12,056 nt of DNA from an uncultured Pirellula sp. (GCA_903892365.1 CAITIF010000722.1:1-12056), one strand, 5' to 3'; positions 1 to 6,506 are shown, numbered from the stretch's first letter. Translations and numbers: made by a program. The notes: a model not told the origin generated them from the sequence alone.

Positions 1-750
1 CAAGGTGGCGTCAAAGTGATCCAAGTTACCAGCCCAATCCCTGGGGACGGAAAATCAACGGTAGCAGCTAACATCGCTGTCTCTATCGCATTGTCGGGAA
101 GAAATGTCTGCATCGTCGATTGCGACTTCCGACGCCCTCGTGTGGCGAAAATCTTTGGTTTGCGAGAAGACATCGGATTCGTTCAGGTGATTGGCGGTAA
201 AGCCGATCTTGATGAATCGATCCAAGTGACTTCGGTTAACAATCTGTCCGCTTTGACCTGCGGTAAACGACCATCGAACCCGGCGGAATTGCTTTCGAGC
301 GAAGTGTTTGGTGACCTGATCGCTACTCTTCGTGAACGCTTCGATTTCGTGATTGTCGACACACCACCTATGCTTGCGGTTAGCGATCCAGCCAACGTGG
401 CTCGGCACGTCGATGGAATTCTGCTGACAATCCGTCTTCGAAGAAATCTGCGTCCAATTGCTTCTCGCGCCGCCCAAATGCTTCACGCTCTTAATGCAAA
501 TATGCTTGGGGTGGTGGTTAACGGAATCGGTGTTGGTGGTAACGCCTACGGCTACGGCGGATATCGCTACGACAATTATGGTGGAGCAAACGGTCGCGGT
601 TATGGCAAGTCTGGTTACGGTGGATACGGCTACGGATCGACCTATCAATACGGCGGTTACTATGGCGGAACTGCTGTAGGTAAAGATTATTACGATGACT
701 CAGCCCCGAAGATCGCAAAACGACCGGACCAGCTGGAGTCGAAGACCTAG
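1..750 (+). CDS. Tyrosine-protein autokinase (BY-kinase / CpsD-CapB-Wzc C-terminal domain), 5' end missing
   Basis: The 5' end is cut off: the frame is open from base 1, and the GTG at 16 is an internal Val, not a start. The visible 249 residues hold the whole P-loop kinase core. Counting from the GTG, Walker A is SPIPGDGKST (6-15), Walker A' is CIVDCDFRRPR (32-42) and Walker B is FVIVDTPP (111-118), the order typical of bacterial BY-kinases. In that family the kinase autophosphorylates a C-terminal Tyr cluster and, with a Wzz-type membrane partner or N-terminal domain, controls polymerisation and export of exopolysaccharide. Here the tail from about residue 175 carries 15 Tyr in about 55 residues within Gly-rich repeats such as GYGGYGYG, then a charged end (KRPDQLESKT). 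Whether a Wzz domain is fused at the N terminus cannot be seen. ParA/MinD-type ATPases are the alternative, but the DFRRPR motif and the Tyr tail argue for a BY-kinase. Confidence 0.92.
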   Translation, partial: QGGVKVIQVTSPIPGDGKSTVAANIAVSIALSGRNVCIVDCDFRRPRVAKIFGLREDIGFVQVIGGKADLDESIQVTSVNNLSALTCGKRPSNPAELLSSEVFGDLIATLRERFDFVIVDTPPMLAVSDPANVARHVDGILLTIRLRRNLRPIASRAAQMLHALNANMLGVVVNGIGVGGNAYGYGGYRYDNYGGANGRGYGKSGYGGYGYGSTYQYGGYYGGTAVGKDYYDDSAPKIAKRPDQLESKT

Positions 751-757
751 GTCGATC

Positions 758-2038
758 GTGTCACGTGTCTGCATCATCAATGTTGTCGGCCTTACGCCTG
801 AATTGCTAGAACATGCGCCGAATCTAAGAAGACTCGGCCTAGCTCAACCGTGGAATGCTCCGTACCCAGCGGTGACATGCACCTCGCAAGCCACCATGCT
901 GACAGGCAAACTTCCGAACCAACATGGCATCGTTGGGAATGGATGGTACTTTCGCGATACCGCCGAAGTTCGATTTTGGCAGCAAGCGAACTCTTTGATT
1001 CAAAGCGATGATTTGCTTTATCGTGGCATCGAAACGGCCAAGCTCTTTTGGTGGTTCAATCAGCATGCTCCCGTCCAATGGAGCGTTACGCCGAAACCGT
1101 ATTACGGTTGCGATGGGTCCAAAGTATTTGACGTGCTCGACAAAACGGACTGTTACCTCACACAGTCGCTAGGGCCTTTTCCATTCTTTTCATTTTGGGG
1201 CCCCAACGCTGGTCTACCTGCCTCCGAGTGGATCGCGAAGTCTACGGCGCTCGTCATGGAAAAGAACATGCCGCACCTAACGCTTACCTACCTGCCACAC
1301 CTTGATTACGACTTTCAAAGGCTTTCGCACCCAAGCCCGGATCGAGTCGCCGAAGTGGACCGTTGCGCTGCCATTGTTATCGAGGCGGCTCACAGAATCG
1401 ATGCGATCCCGATTGCCGTGTCGGAATATGGACTTGTACCGGTAAACCATTCCATTTCTATCAATCGCGCCTTGCGCGAAGCTGGTTATTTGGCCGTCCG
1501 AAATGGACCGTTCGGAGAGACCATGCTGCCTGGCGACTCGAAGGCGTTTGCTGTCGTCGATCACCAAGTCGCCCATCTTTACGTGCAGGACCCGTCTGTC
1601 TCGCGCGAGGTGAAAGCACTTATCGAACATCTAGACGGAGTCGACCAGGTCGTTGCACCCGCAGAACTAAGCCTTGATCATTCACGCAGCGGCGAGTGGA
1701 TTGTTCTTGCCAAAGAAAACGCTTGGTTTAACTACTACTATTGGCTTGATGACAAGAACGCGCCCGATTTTGCTCGCACGGTCGATATTCACCGGAAACC
1801 TGGTTACGATCCTGTAGAACTTTTCATGACCTCGAAACTTCGCGCTGCAGGTCGTCTGATGCAGAAGAAACTAGGAATGAGGTACAAAATGGACGTGATT
1901 CCGCTCGACCCAGGTTTGGTTCAAGGCAGCCACGGTCTACGTCCCAGCCCCAACCATGGCCCATTGATCATCGGCCCCAATCCACCGACGGAAATGGTTC
2001 AGTTCAAAGACTACGTACGCGAGTTACTCAACGCGTAA
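758..2038 (+). CDS. Alkaline-phosphatase-superfamily / type I phosphodiesterase-like protein with altered metal site
   Basis: From the GTG at 758 this is a 426-residue cytosolic-looking protein with no signal peptide. It follows the nucleotide pyrophosphatase/phosphodiesterase fold. PAVTCTSQATMLTG (37-50) aligns without gaps to the NPP nucleophile loop (P-T-x-T-F-P-N...TG), with Thr40 at the nucleophile position, and NQHGIVGN follows as in NPPs. Later landmarks are LPHLDYDFQ (179-187), SEYGLVPVN (222-230) and SHG (391-393). Several canonical metal ligands are replaced (see findings), so catalysis is uncertain. The family resembles the phosphodiesterase-like member of ebo-type clusters, but no other ebo gene is visible and I do not assign the name. 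It starts 8 bases after the kinase stop, suggesting one operon. An ATG at 695 in the same frame would add 21 Arg/Ser-rich residues and overlap the kinase by 56 bases; I prefer 758 because the conserved fold begins at once (VCIINVVGLT). No good Shine-Dalgarno decides between them. Confidence 0.82.
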   Translation: MSRVCIINVVGLTPELLEHAPNLRRLGLAQPWNAPYPAVTCTSQATMLTGKLPNQHGIVGNGWYFRDTAEVRFWQQANSLIQSDDLLYRGIETAKLFWWFNQHAPVQWSVTPKPYYGCDGSKVFDVLDKTDCYLTQSLGPFPFFSFWGPNAGLPASEWIAKSTALVMEKNMPHLTLTYLPHLDYDFQRLSHPSPDRVAEVDRCAAIVIEAAHRIDAIPIAVSEYGLVPVNHSISINRALREAGYLAVRNGPFGETMLPGDSKAFAVVDHQVAHLYVQDPSVSREVKALIEHLDGVDQVVAPAELSLDHSRSGEWIVLAKENAWFNYYYWLDDKNAPDFARTVDIHRKPGYDPVELFMTSKLRAAGRLMQKKLGMRYKMDVIPLDPGLVQGSHGLRPSPNHGPLIIGPNPPTEMVQFKDYVRELLNA

Positions 2039-2282
2039 CATCGAACACATCGACGTGTCTCTTTTTGCGGAATCTATCGATCACCCAAAACCCCTTGCAG
2101 GTCATCTTTTCCAACGCGCACGACTGGCGCGATTTTACCGATCAAAACAACTTCTCGTCGACAATTTGTTTGAAAACGAAAGGTTTCGATACACTTTTCA
2201 ATCAGATGAAAATTGCATGTTATAGGTTTTCTTTGGCCGATTGGAGGACGCCCAACACTTGGATCTACACATGGAGGTAACC
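2039..2282. other. Intergenic region with weak regulatory signals
   Basis: No convincing gene lies here. Just after the phosphodiesterase-like stop, ACAC-ATCGAC-GTGT followed by CTCTTTTT (about 2046-2066) could be a weak terminator with only a 4-bp stem. Further on, TTTTCA-ATCAGA-TGAAAA (2195-2212) is a perfect 6-bp inverted repeat lying just before a possible extended -10 element, TGTTATAGG (2218-2226). No good -35 is seen at 17 bases. A strong GGAGG (2273-2277) closes the region and serves the mini-ORF described next. A frame open across 2065-2280 has a TTG start and an unremarkable composition, and I do not consider it a gene. Confidence 0.4.
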
Positions 2283-2309
2283 ATGTTTCGTTATGAGGTG
2301 CATCCGTGA
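2283..2309 (+). CDS. Eight-codon mini-ORF / possible leader peptide (MFRYEVHP)
   Basis: An ATG at 2283 sits five bases after a strong GGAGG (2273-2277), one of the best Shine-Dalgarno sites in the window. It reads MFRYEVHP and stops at TGA (2307-2309). The stop overlaps the GTG start of the next small gene as GTGA, and a second stop codon (TAA) follows at once. The layout fits a leader peptide that couples translation to the downstream gene. It could also be the true start of that gene, broken by a one-base indel or bypassed by -1 frameshifting, since the downstream frame is -1 relative to this one. It is too short to judge by composition. Confidence 0.4.
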   Translation: MFRYEVHP

Positions 2310-2509
2310 TAAAGACTTGGCAACAACGCAATGCAGAAGACAACTATTTAGGACAGCTCGACCAGATTTTGGTCAACCGACTTCGCCACAGCGAACCGAT
2401 TCAAAGTCGATTCAATCGACCTTCCAAACAAGCGAAAACCCCCAATCAAATTTCCATCGAGATCAATGAAGAACTCAATCGGCTGGAGAGCCTGATTAGG
2501 GAGTCTTAA
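2306..2509 (+). CDS. Small protein of unknown function, 67 residues
   Basis: I do not recognise the family. The protein is hydrophilic, with no signal peptide or membrane segment. It is Gln/Asn/Arg-rich in the middle, and the last 16 residues (EINEELNRLESLIRES) look like a short amphipathic or coiled-coil helix. GTG at 2306 is the only start after an in-frame stop (TGA 2294-2296). A GAGG at 2295-2298 gives a good ribosome-binding site seven bases upstream, located inside the preceding mini-ORF. Its 3' end overlaps the convergent methyltransferase gene by 14 bases. The Shine-Dalgarno and helix pattern support a real gene, but short length and no known relatives leave doubt. Confidence 0.5.
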   Translation: MIKTWQQRNAEDNYLGQLDQILVNRLRHSEPIQSRFNRPSKQAKTPNQISIEINEELNRLESLIRES

Positions 2510-3353
2510 ACCGTCCCTGTTGACGCAAGTATTCGTAGAGCACGATCGAAGTGCTCACCGAGACATTCAGCGAATCGATTGCTCCGAACATCGGTATTCG
2601 AATCGCCTGTACCCCGTTAGCTTCATCTTGACTTTTAGGTTCCCATTCCCGCCCAAGCCCATCGGTTTCATTCCCCACAATGATGGCGGTAGAAGCATCA
2701 TAAACGATCGATGTATGAGATTGCTCGCCATTGACGCGTGCAGCATACATCGTGACGGCTCGCTCGCTTAGCCATCGTTGCACTTGCCGGGCCGAACCAA
2801 TGGCGATCGGCACTCGGAACAAAGCTCCCAAACTAGCTCGTATCGCATTCGGATTCCAAGTTTCGCTAACCGGATCACTTAGCAAAACTGCACTTACGCC
2901 GGCTGCATCTGCGGTCCGCATCACTGCCCCAAGATTGCCAGGCTTCTCAACGCGATCCAAGACCAAAAAGCATTTGGAACCACCGGCGTTTTCGCGAGCG
3001 ACAATACGTTCATCCAAAGTCTCTAAGGCTGGGCTGGGCTGCCGAGCAATCGCAATCAGAGCTTCATCGCGGCCGCCATATTGGAGCTTTGCCATGGCCG
3101 GTCGAGCCACCACGTTGATTCGAATTTCAGGTACCAGCTGCTGCCAGTCCAGAATCAAGCTGCGATGCATTTCATCGGTAGTATCCCCGATAAACAATTC
3201 GGTGCATTCGATTCCGCCAGCATGAGCATGTCGAGCGATCTCGTCCCCATCAATGATCATTAATCCACTGTCGCGACGTTCCCTTGCTTCTCGTAAGGAA
3301 CTGGCGGCTTTGATCCGGGGATTGCTAAGACTGGTGATGATTTCAACCGACAC
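2496..3353 (-). CDS. SpoU/TrmH-family RNA 2'-O-methyltransferase
   Basis: It transfers a methyl group from S-adenosylmethionine to a ribose 2'-OH in rRNA or tRNA; the target cannot be told from sequence. From the GTG at 3353 it is 285 residues. It opens with IITSLSNPRIKAASSLREA, the usual N-terminal substrate-binding start of RlmB/TsnR-like members. The three SPOUT knot motifs follow in order: EKPGNLGAVMRTADAAG (motif 1), IVGNETDGLGREW (motif 2) and IRIPMFGAIDSLNVSVS (motif 3), the last forming the cofactor-binding trefoil knot. The frame stays open upstream to 3560, but that part reads through the tRNA-Leu gene and is not protein. An ATG at 3428 is possible (310 residues) and would add a hydrophobic, atypical stretch (MDRVFLTWFCLCLAQA), so I prefer GTG 3353. 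It may share a transcript with the tRNA immediately upstream. Confidence 0.88.
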   Translation of the reverse strand: MSVEIITSLSNPRIKAASSLREARERRDSGLMIIDGDEIARHAHAGGIECTELFIGDTTDEMHRSLILDWQQLVPEIRINVVARPAMAKLQYGGRDEALIAIARQPSPALETLDERIVARENAGGSKCFLVLDRVEKPGNLGAVMRTADAAGVSAVLLSDPVSETWNPNAIRASLGALFRVPIAIGSARQVQRWLSERAVTMYAARVNGEQSHTSIVYDASTAIIVGNETDGLGREWEPKSQDEANGVQAIRIPMFGAIDSLNVSVSTSIVLYEYLRQQGRFKTP

Positions 3354-3442
3354 AGATAAAGAAACTTTCCGGGGAGGGGTTGCCTGAGCGAGGCATAAAC
3401 AGAACCAAGTAAGAAAAACTCGATCCATGAGAGAGTAAGAAG

Positions 3443-3524
3443 TGGTCGCTCGGGGAGTTGAACCCCGACGCCTCTCGGCACCAGATCCTAAGTCTGGCGT
3501 GTCTGCCAATTTCACCAAGCGACC
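3443..3524 (-). tRNA. tRNA-Leu (anticodon UAG, reads CUA/CUN)
   Basis: On the minus strand the 7-bp acceptor stem is GGTCGCT/AGCGACC, with discriminator base A73 as expected for Leu. The anticodon stem CCAGA/TCTGG encloses the 7-base loop CTTAGGA, giving anticodon TAG. A long variable arm (GCC-GAGA-GGC) marks a class II tRNA, and the T arm is CGGGG-TTCAACT-CCCCG. Total length is 82 bases. The terminal CCA is not encoded (the sequence continues CTT after A73), so the CCA-adding enzyme is required. Confidence 0.95.
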
Positions 3525-3588
3525 AATTTCTTGCAATGAACGAGTTATTGACTCATCCAATACTTTCAGATTCTAGCCAGGAATCGGT

Positions 3589-3620
3589 AAAAGTGCGACA
3601 CCTTTCAATTCGTGTCACGC
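3589..3620 (-). terminator. Likely intrinsic terminator of the tatA pair
   Basis: Eleven bases after the second tatA stop, the minus strand forms GCGTGACAC / GTGTCGCAC around a 10-base loop. Eight of nine positions pair (one wobble, one C-A mismatch), and TTTT follows directly. The position between tatA and the tRNA-Leu supports a terminator that separates the two units. Confidence 0.5.
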
Positions 3621-3631
3621 TAATTTTTAGG

Positions 3632-3904
3632 CTACTTTTCTTCGGTGGGGGGGGATGCGGGTGGCGAGAATCGCGGAGCGGTGGTTTCCACCGACTCGGT
3701 CTCGTCGACTTGCTTTGGGGCGGCGATTCTTGGTTCGTAGGTTTCTACAGCCTGAAACTCCCGCTTGAATTCGTCCACGCTCTTTTTAAGCCCCCGGTAC
3801 GTTCCGCCAAGATTACGAGCCACCTCAGGCAGCTTGGAGCCAAATAGCATCAAAGCCAACATGCCAAACAGAATCATTTCGGTCGTGCCGATACCGCCAA
3901 ACAT
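3632..3904 (-). CDS. tatA: TatA/TatB-like Sec-independent (twin-arginine) translocase subunit, second copy
   Basis: This 90-residue protein has TatA architecture: a short N-terminal membrane helix (TTEMILFGMLALMLFG), the hinge FGSKLPEVARNLGG, then an amphipathic helix (YRGLKKSVDEFKREF). It ends in an acidic, Pro-rich tail of about 40 residues (PRFSPPASPPTEEK at the end). TatA oligomers form the protein-conducting element for folded, often cofactor-bearing Tat substrates in the inner membrane; TatC is the receptor. The NLGGTYRGLKKSVDEFK stretch is longer than in the upstream copy and somewhat TatB-like, so its role relative to TatB is open. The start is eight bases downstream of the first copy's stop with no clear Shine-Dalgarno, so expression probably depends on translational coupling. 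A run of eight G on the plus strand (3647-3654) lies in the codons for the Pro-rich tail. Confidence 0.88.
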   Translation of the reverse strand: MFGGIGTTEMILFGMLALMLFGSKLPEVARNLGGTYRGLKKSVDEFKREFQAVETYEPRIAAPKQVDETESVETTAPRFSPPASPPTEEK

Positions 3905-3912
3905 AGGATGTA

Positions 3913-4098
3913 TTAGCTCTTTTTATCGGTGCTGGTTGAATCAGTGGGAACGTCAGAATCTTCTTCTCGCATCCCTTTTTTGAATTCGGTGGCACTTCGC
4001 CCAAGGTTTCGCATGAGCGTTGGGAGTCTCGCGCTGCCAAAGAGCACCATGGCAATCACCAAGAATATGAGAATTTCAGTTTGGCCAATGCCGAACAT
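3913..4098 (-). CDS. tatA: TatA/E-family twin-arginine translocase subunit, first copy
   Basis: A 61-residue protein starting at the ATG at 4098 (MFGIGQTEI), which matches the usual TatA N terminus. The frame runs on upstream to 4155, but that part reads WFLPIYHPPPTCYW and is unlikely to be translated. The membrane helix (TEILIFLVIAMVLFG) is followed by the FGSARLP hinge and the amphipathic helix LMRNLGRSATEFKKGM, nearly textbook TatA. The tail is short, acidic then Lys-ending (DSDVPTDSTSTDKKS). It forms a two-gene unit with the second tatA copy downstream. No tatC is visible, so the pair must work with a receptor encoded elsewhere. A near-consensus promoter lies about 60 bases upstream. Confidence 0.9.
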   Translation of the reverse strand: MFGIGQTEILIFLVIAMVLFGSARLPTLMRNLGRSATEFKKGMREEDSDVPTDSTSTDKKS

Positions 4099-4166
4099 AG
4101 AGCAATTCCAGTAGCAGGTGGGAGGGGGGTGGTAGATCGGTAAGAACCAATCCAAAAGCCACCTCT

Positions 4167-4194
4167 ATTCTATTGCGGCCCCTGCCAGTGTCAA
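4167..4194 (-). promoter_or_regulatory. Near-consensus sigma70 promoter for the tatA pair
   Basis: The minus strand carries a perfect -35 TTGACA (4194-4189), a 16-base spacer and the -10 TAGAAT (4172-4167), five of six matches. Transcription would start near 4160, leaving a leader of about 60 bases before the tatA ATG at 4098. It is the best promoter match in the window, and it implies that tatA is transcribed independently of transketolase. Confidence 0.6.
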
Positions 4195-4273
4195 ACGACC
4201 GGCACAGTCGGATACAACAATTGGAGCCAGTAATCCAGGTTACTTGCTTCCGATGTTTTTCTTCAGATTTTAC

Positions 4274-4299
4274 AAAAAAGGGCTGCGGACACGGGTCCG
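4274..4299 (-). terminator. Candidate terminator after transketolase (distal hairpin with T-run)
   Basis: On the minus strand, CGGAC-CCGT-GTCCG forms a 5-bp GC-rich stem, followed by CAGCCC and then TTTTTT. The six-base gap between stem and T-run is longer than ideal. It lies about 100 bases past the transketolase stop and before the tatA promoter. Confidence 0.4.
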
Positions 4300-4321
4300 G
4301 CTGATCCATTGCGTTCAAACA

Positions 4322-4346
4322 GGGCAGGCCGAATTCGGCAATGCCC
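4322..4346 (-). terminator. Hairpin after transketolase (proximal)
   Basis: GGGCA and TGCCC flank GCCG-AATT-CGGC, giving a 9-bp stem interrupted by a small internal loop (G opposite AA). The core is a perfect 12-base palindrome (4328-4339). It lies about 50 bases after the transketolase stop. Only TGTTTG follows on the minus strand, so it may act as a 3'-end stabilising hairpin or a weak terminator together with the more distal one. Confidence 0.4.
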
Positions 4347-4398
4347 CGTCCGAAGGGTTAAACGATTTTACCAGACTTTACTAGGCCATCCTCTTCGA

Positions 4399-6441
4399 TT
4401 AGGCCGTTTGAACTTGCAAGGCGATCTGTTCAGCGGTGATCTTAAAGTGGTCGTAGAGTTGGTTGAAAGGTGCCGAGGCTCCGAAAGTAGACATCCCGAC
4501 AAACTTACCATCCATTCCCAAATACTTGTCCCAACATTGCCGAACGCCCGCTTCACACGCAACGCGAAGGGTTACATCAGCCGGCAAAACACTTGCTCGA
4601 TAATCGGGTGACTGTTCATCAAAAAGTTCGAAGCATGGCAGACTGACAACTCGCGATGCGATCCCGGCTGCGGCCAGAAGCTCTTGGGCTTTCAAGCAGA
4701 TCGGGATCTCGGTTCCAGTTCCCATCAAAATGGCTTTAGGCTTTCCTTGGCAATCGCTTAGGATGTAGCCGCCCTTTTCAGCACCAGCGGCATCGCCCAT
4801 TTTCGAACGATCAAGGGTAGGCACATTTTGGCGTGACAGAACCATCGCGGAAGGATGCTTGGTCAGTTGCATAGCGGCACGGTAGCAGTGCAAAACTTCG
4901 TTCGCATCGGCAGGCCTAAAAACGTATAGGCCTGGAATCGACCGGCAGGCGGCCAAATGCTCAACAGGCTGGTGAGTTGGCCCATCTTCACCCAATCCGA
5001 TGGAATCATGAGTTAGCACATAAAGAACGGGTTGATGCATGATACTGCTAAGCCGCATCGATGGCCGCATGTAGTCGGTAAACACGAAGAAGGTCGCACC
5101 GTAAGCCCGAAGGCCTGACAAGCTCATGCCGTTCAGAGCGGCTGCCATGCCGTGTTCACGGATACCGAAGTGCATGTTTCGACCCGCGTAGTTGTCAGCT
5201 CCAAAGCCCGCTTCGCCATCCAGCAAGGTCATGGTAGAGGGAGCAAGATCTGCCGAACCACCCATCAAGCTTGGCATGTGAGGGGCAAGCATGTTCAGCA
5301 CTTTGCCACTGCTGACACGAGTCGCAAGACCCTTGGCGTCCGCTGGGAACGGCTTGAGCCCACTATCCCAGCCGGCAGGCAATTCATGCCGAATGATCGA
5401 TGTTACTTCCGACGCTTCCTTCGGGAACTTGGCTTGATAATCGGTGAATAGCTTGTGCCAAGCGGCACTGGATTCAGCACCGCGTTTACCCATGGTATCG
5501 CTGAAGTATTTGCGGACGGCATCCGGCACCAAGAACTTCGCATCTTCTGGCCATCCGTATGCTTTCTTGGTCAACTTGATTTCTTCGTCGCCCAGCGGTG
5601 CACCGTGAGCACCATGGGTATCTGCTTTGTTGGGTGATCCAAATCCGATCACCGATCGAACCACGATCAAAGTTGGCTTGTCGTTGATCGACTTGAATTC
5701 ACTGAAGGCTGCTTGTAGTGCAACAAGATCATTGGCATCCTCGACGCGGATCGTGTGCCAGCCGAGACCTTGAAATCGTTGAGCAACGTTTTCGCTGAAG
5801 GCAAGATCGGTATGCCCTTCGATGGTGATCCCGTTATCATCGTAGATCCAGCACAAGTTGGATAGCTTTAAGTGACCAGCCATCGATGCAGCTTCGGCTG
5901 CAACCCCTTCCATGATGTCGCCATCGCCGCACAAAGCGTAAACGTCATAGTCGAACAGGTCGAAACCTGGGCGATTGTATTTCGCCCCCATGAACTTGGA
6001 GGCAATCGCCATTCCGACGGAATTCCCAACCCCTTGCCCCAATGGGCCGGTTGTGGTTTCAATCCCGGTGGCGTATCCAAATTCGGGATGGCCCGCGCAT
6101 GGGCTGTGAAGCTGACGGAAGTTTTTGATGTTATCAAGCGAAATCGATTCTTGGTCGGTGACCTTGCCATGGGCGTCCACGTTGCGGATGCCAGACAAAT
6201 GAATCATCGAATACAAAAGCATGGACGCATGCCCACAGGACAGAACGAACCGGTCTCGATTGGCCCATTGCGGATCCAATGGATCGTAAGCAAGCGATTG
6301 GGTCCAAAGCTGGAAAGCAACAGGCGCCAAAGCCATTGGAGTGCCAGGATGTCCGCTGTTGGCCGCTTGCACACCGTCCATGCTTAAAGTTCGAATGGTA
6401 TCGATCGCTTGTCGAGTGAGCGAGTTCATGGGTGCGTTCAT
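4399..6441 (-). CDS. tkt: Transketolase
   Basis: Transketolase moves two-carbon ketol units between sugar phosphates in the pentose phosphate and related pathways, using thiamine diphosphate and a divalent metal in the cytoplasm. The 680 residues are close to the usual bacterial length. Visible landmarks: the substrate His in SGHPGTPM (29-36, His31), GPLGQG (132-137), the ThDP/metal motif GDGDIMEG (172-179) with Asn203 in DDNGITIEGH, HGAHGAPLG (276-284), and REHGM (428-432) with Glu429 as the ThDP-activating Glu. LTHDSIGLGEDGPTHQP (476-492) carries substrate-phosphate and specificity residues. The reading frame is intact. ATG 6441 is chosen; a second ATG at 6429 (MNSLTRQ) is nearly as good, and neither has a strong Shine-Dalgarno. 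It stands alone, with its own promoter candidate and downstream hairpins. Confidence 0.97.
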   Translation of the reverse strand: MNAPMNSLTRQAIDTIRTLSMDGVQAANSGHPGTPMALAPVAFQLWTQSLAYDPLDPQWANRDRFVLSCGHASMLLYSMIHLSGIRNVDAHGKVTDQESISLDNIKNFRQLHSPCAGHPEFGYATGIETTTGPLGQGVGNSVGMAIASKFMGAKYNRPGFDLFDYDVYALCGDGDIMEGVAAEAASMAGHLKLSNLCWIYDDNGITIEGHTDLAFSENVAQRFQGLGWHTIRVEDANDLVALQAAFSEFKSINDKPTLIVVRSVIGFGSPNKADTHGAHGAPLGDEEIKLTKKAYGWPEDAKFLVPDAVRKYFSDTMGKRGAESSAAWHKLFTDYQAKFPKEASEVTSIIRHELPAGWDSGLKPFPADAKGLATRVSSGKVLNMLAPHMPSLMGGSADLAPSTMTLLDGEAGFGADNYAGRNMHFGIREHGMAAALNGMSLSGLRAYGATFFVFTDYMRPSMRLSSIMHQPVLYVLTHDSIGLGEDGPTHQPVEHLAACRSIPGLYVFRPADANEVLHCYRAAMQLTKHPSAMVLSRQNVPTLDRSKMGDAAGAEKGGYILSDCQGKPKAILMGTGTEIPICLKAQELLAAAGIASRVVSLPCFELFDEQSPDYRASVLPADVTLRVACEAGVRQCWDKYLGMDGKFVGMSTFGASAPFNQLYDHFKITAEQIALQVQTA

Positions 6442-6506
6442 GGATTATTTTCTTGGGGAACGAGTCTCTGTTTTTTGCTACTTAGATGGGCATTTCGGAC
6501 CGTGAA

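Noticed and set aside
55..648. 197-codon minus-strand frame opposite the kinase
   Set aside because: It is antisense to Walker motifs and the Tyr/Gly repeats; its Val/Ile-rich start is produced by the repeated codons on the other strand.
541..700. Possible tandem DNA repeat in the kinase tail
   Set aside because: The GGY/YGG periodicity is at the amino-acid level; the DNA units vary in length and sequence, so it is better described as a low-complexity protein tail than a tandem repeat.
2065..2280. Plus-strand frame of 71 codons before the mini-ORF
   Set aside because: It has a TTG start, no ribosome-binding site and no recognisable domain, and it ends inside the Shine-Dalgarno region of the next ORF. 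Chance is more likely.
2074..2343. Minus-strand frame of 89 codons across the same intergenic region
   Set aside because: It overlaps the 5' part of the 67-residue gene antisense, is Cys/Pro-rich with no family resemblance, and has no promoter or ribosome-binding site.
2731..3225. 164-codon plus-strand frame opposite the RNA methyltransferase
   Set aside because: It is antisense to the conserved SPOUT knot motifs and has no domain of its own.
3354..3560. Open frame extending the methyltransferase N terminus by 69 residues
   Set aside because: The extension reads through the tRNA-Leu gene (the translated 'GRLVKLADTPDLGSGAERR' is a well-known tRNA artefact), and the family fold begins only at VSVEIITSLSNP.
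5872..6387. 171-codon plus-strand frame antisense to transketolase
   Set aside because: It lies wholly opposite a highly conserved gene and its composition is that of a reverse-complement shadow.
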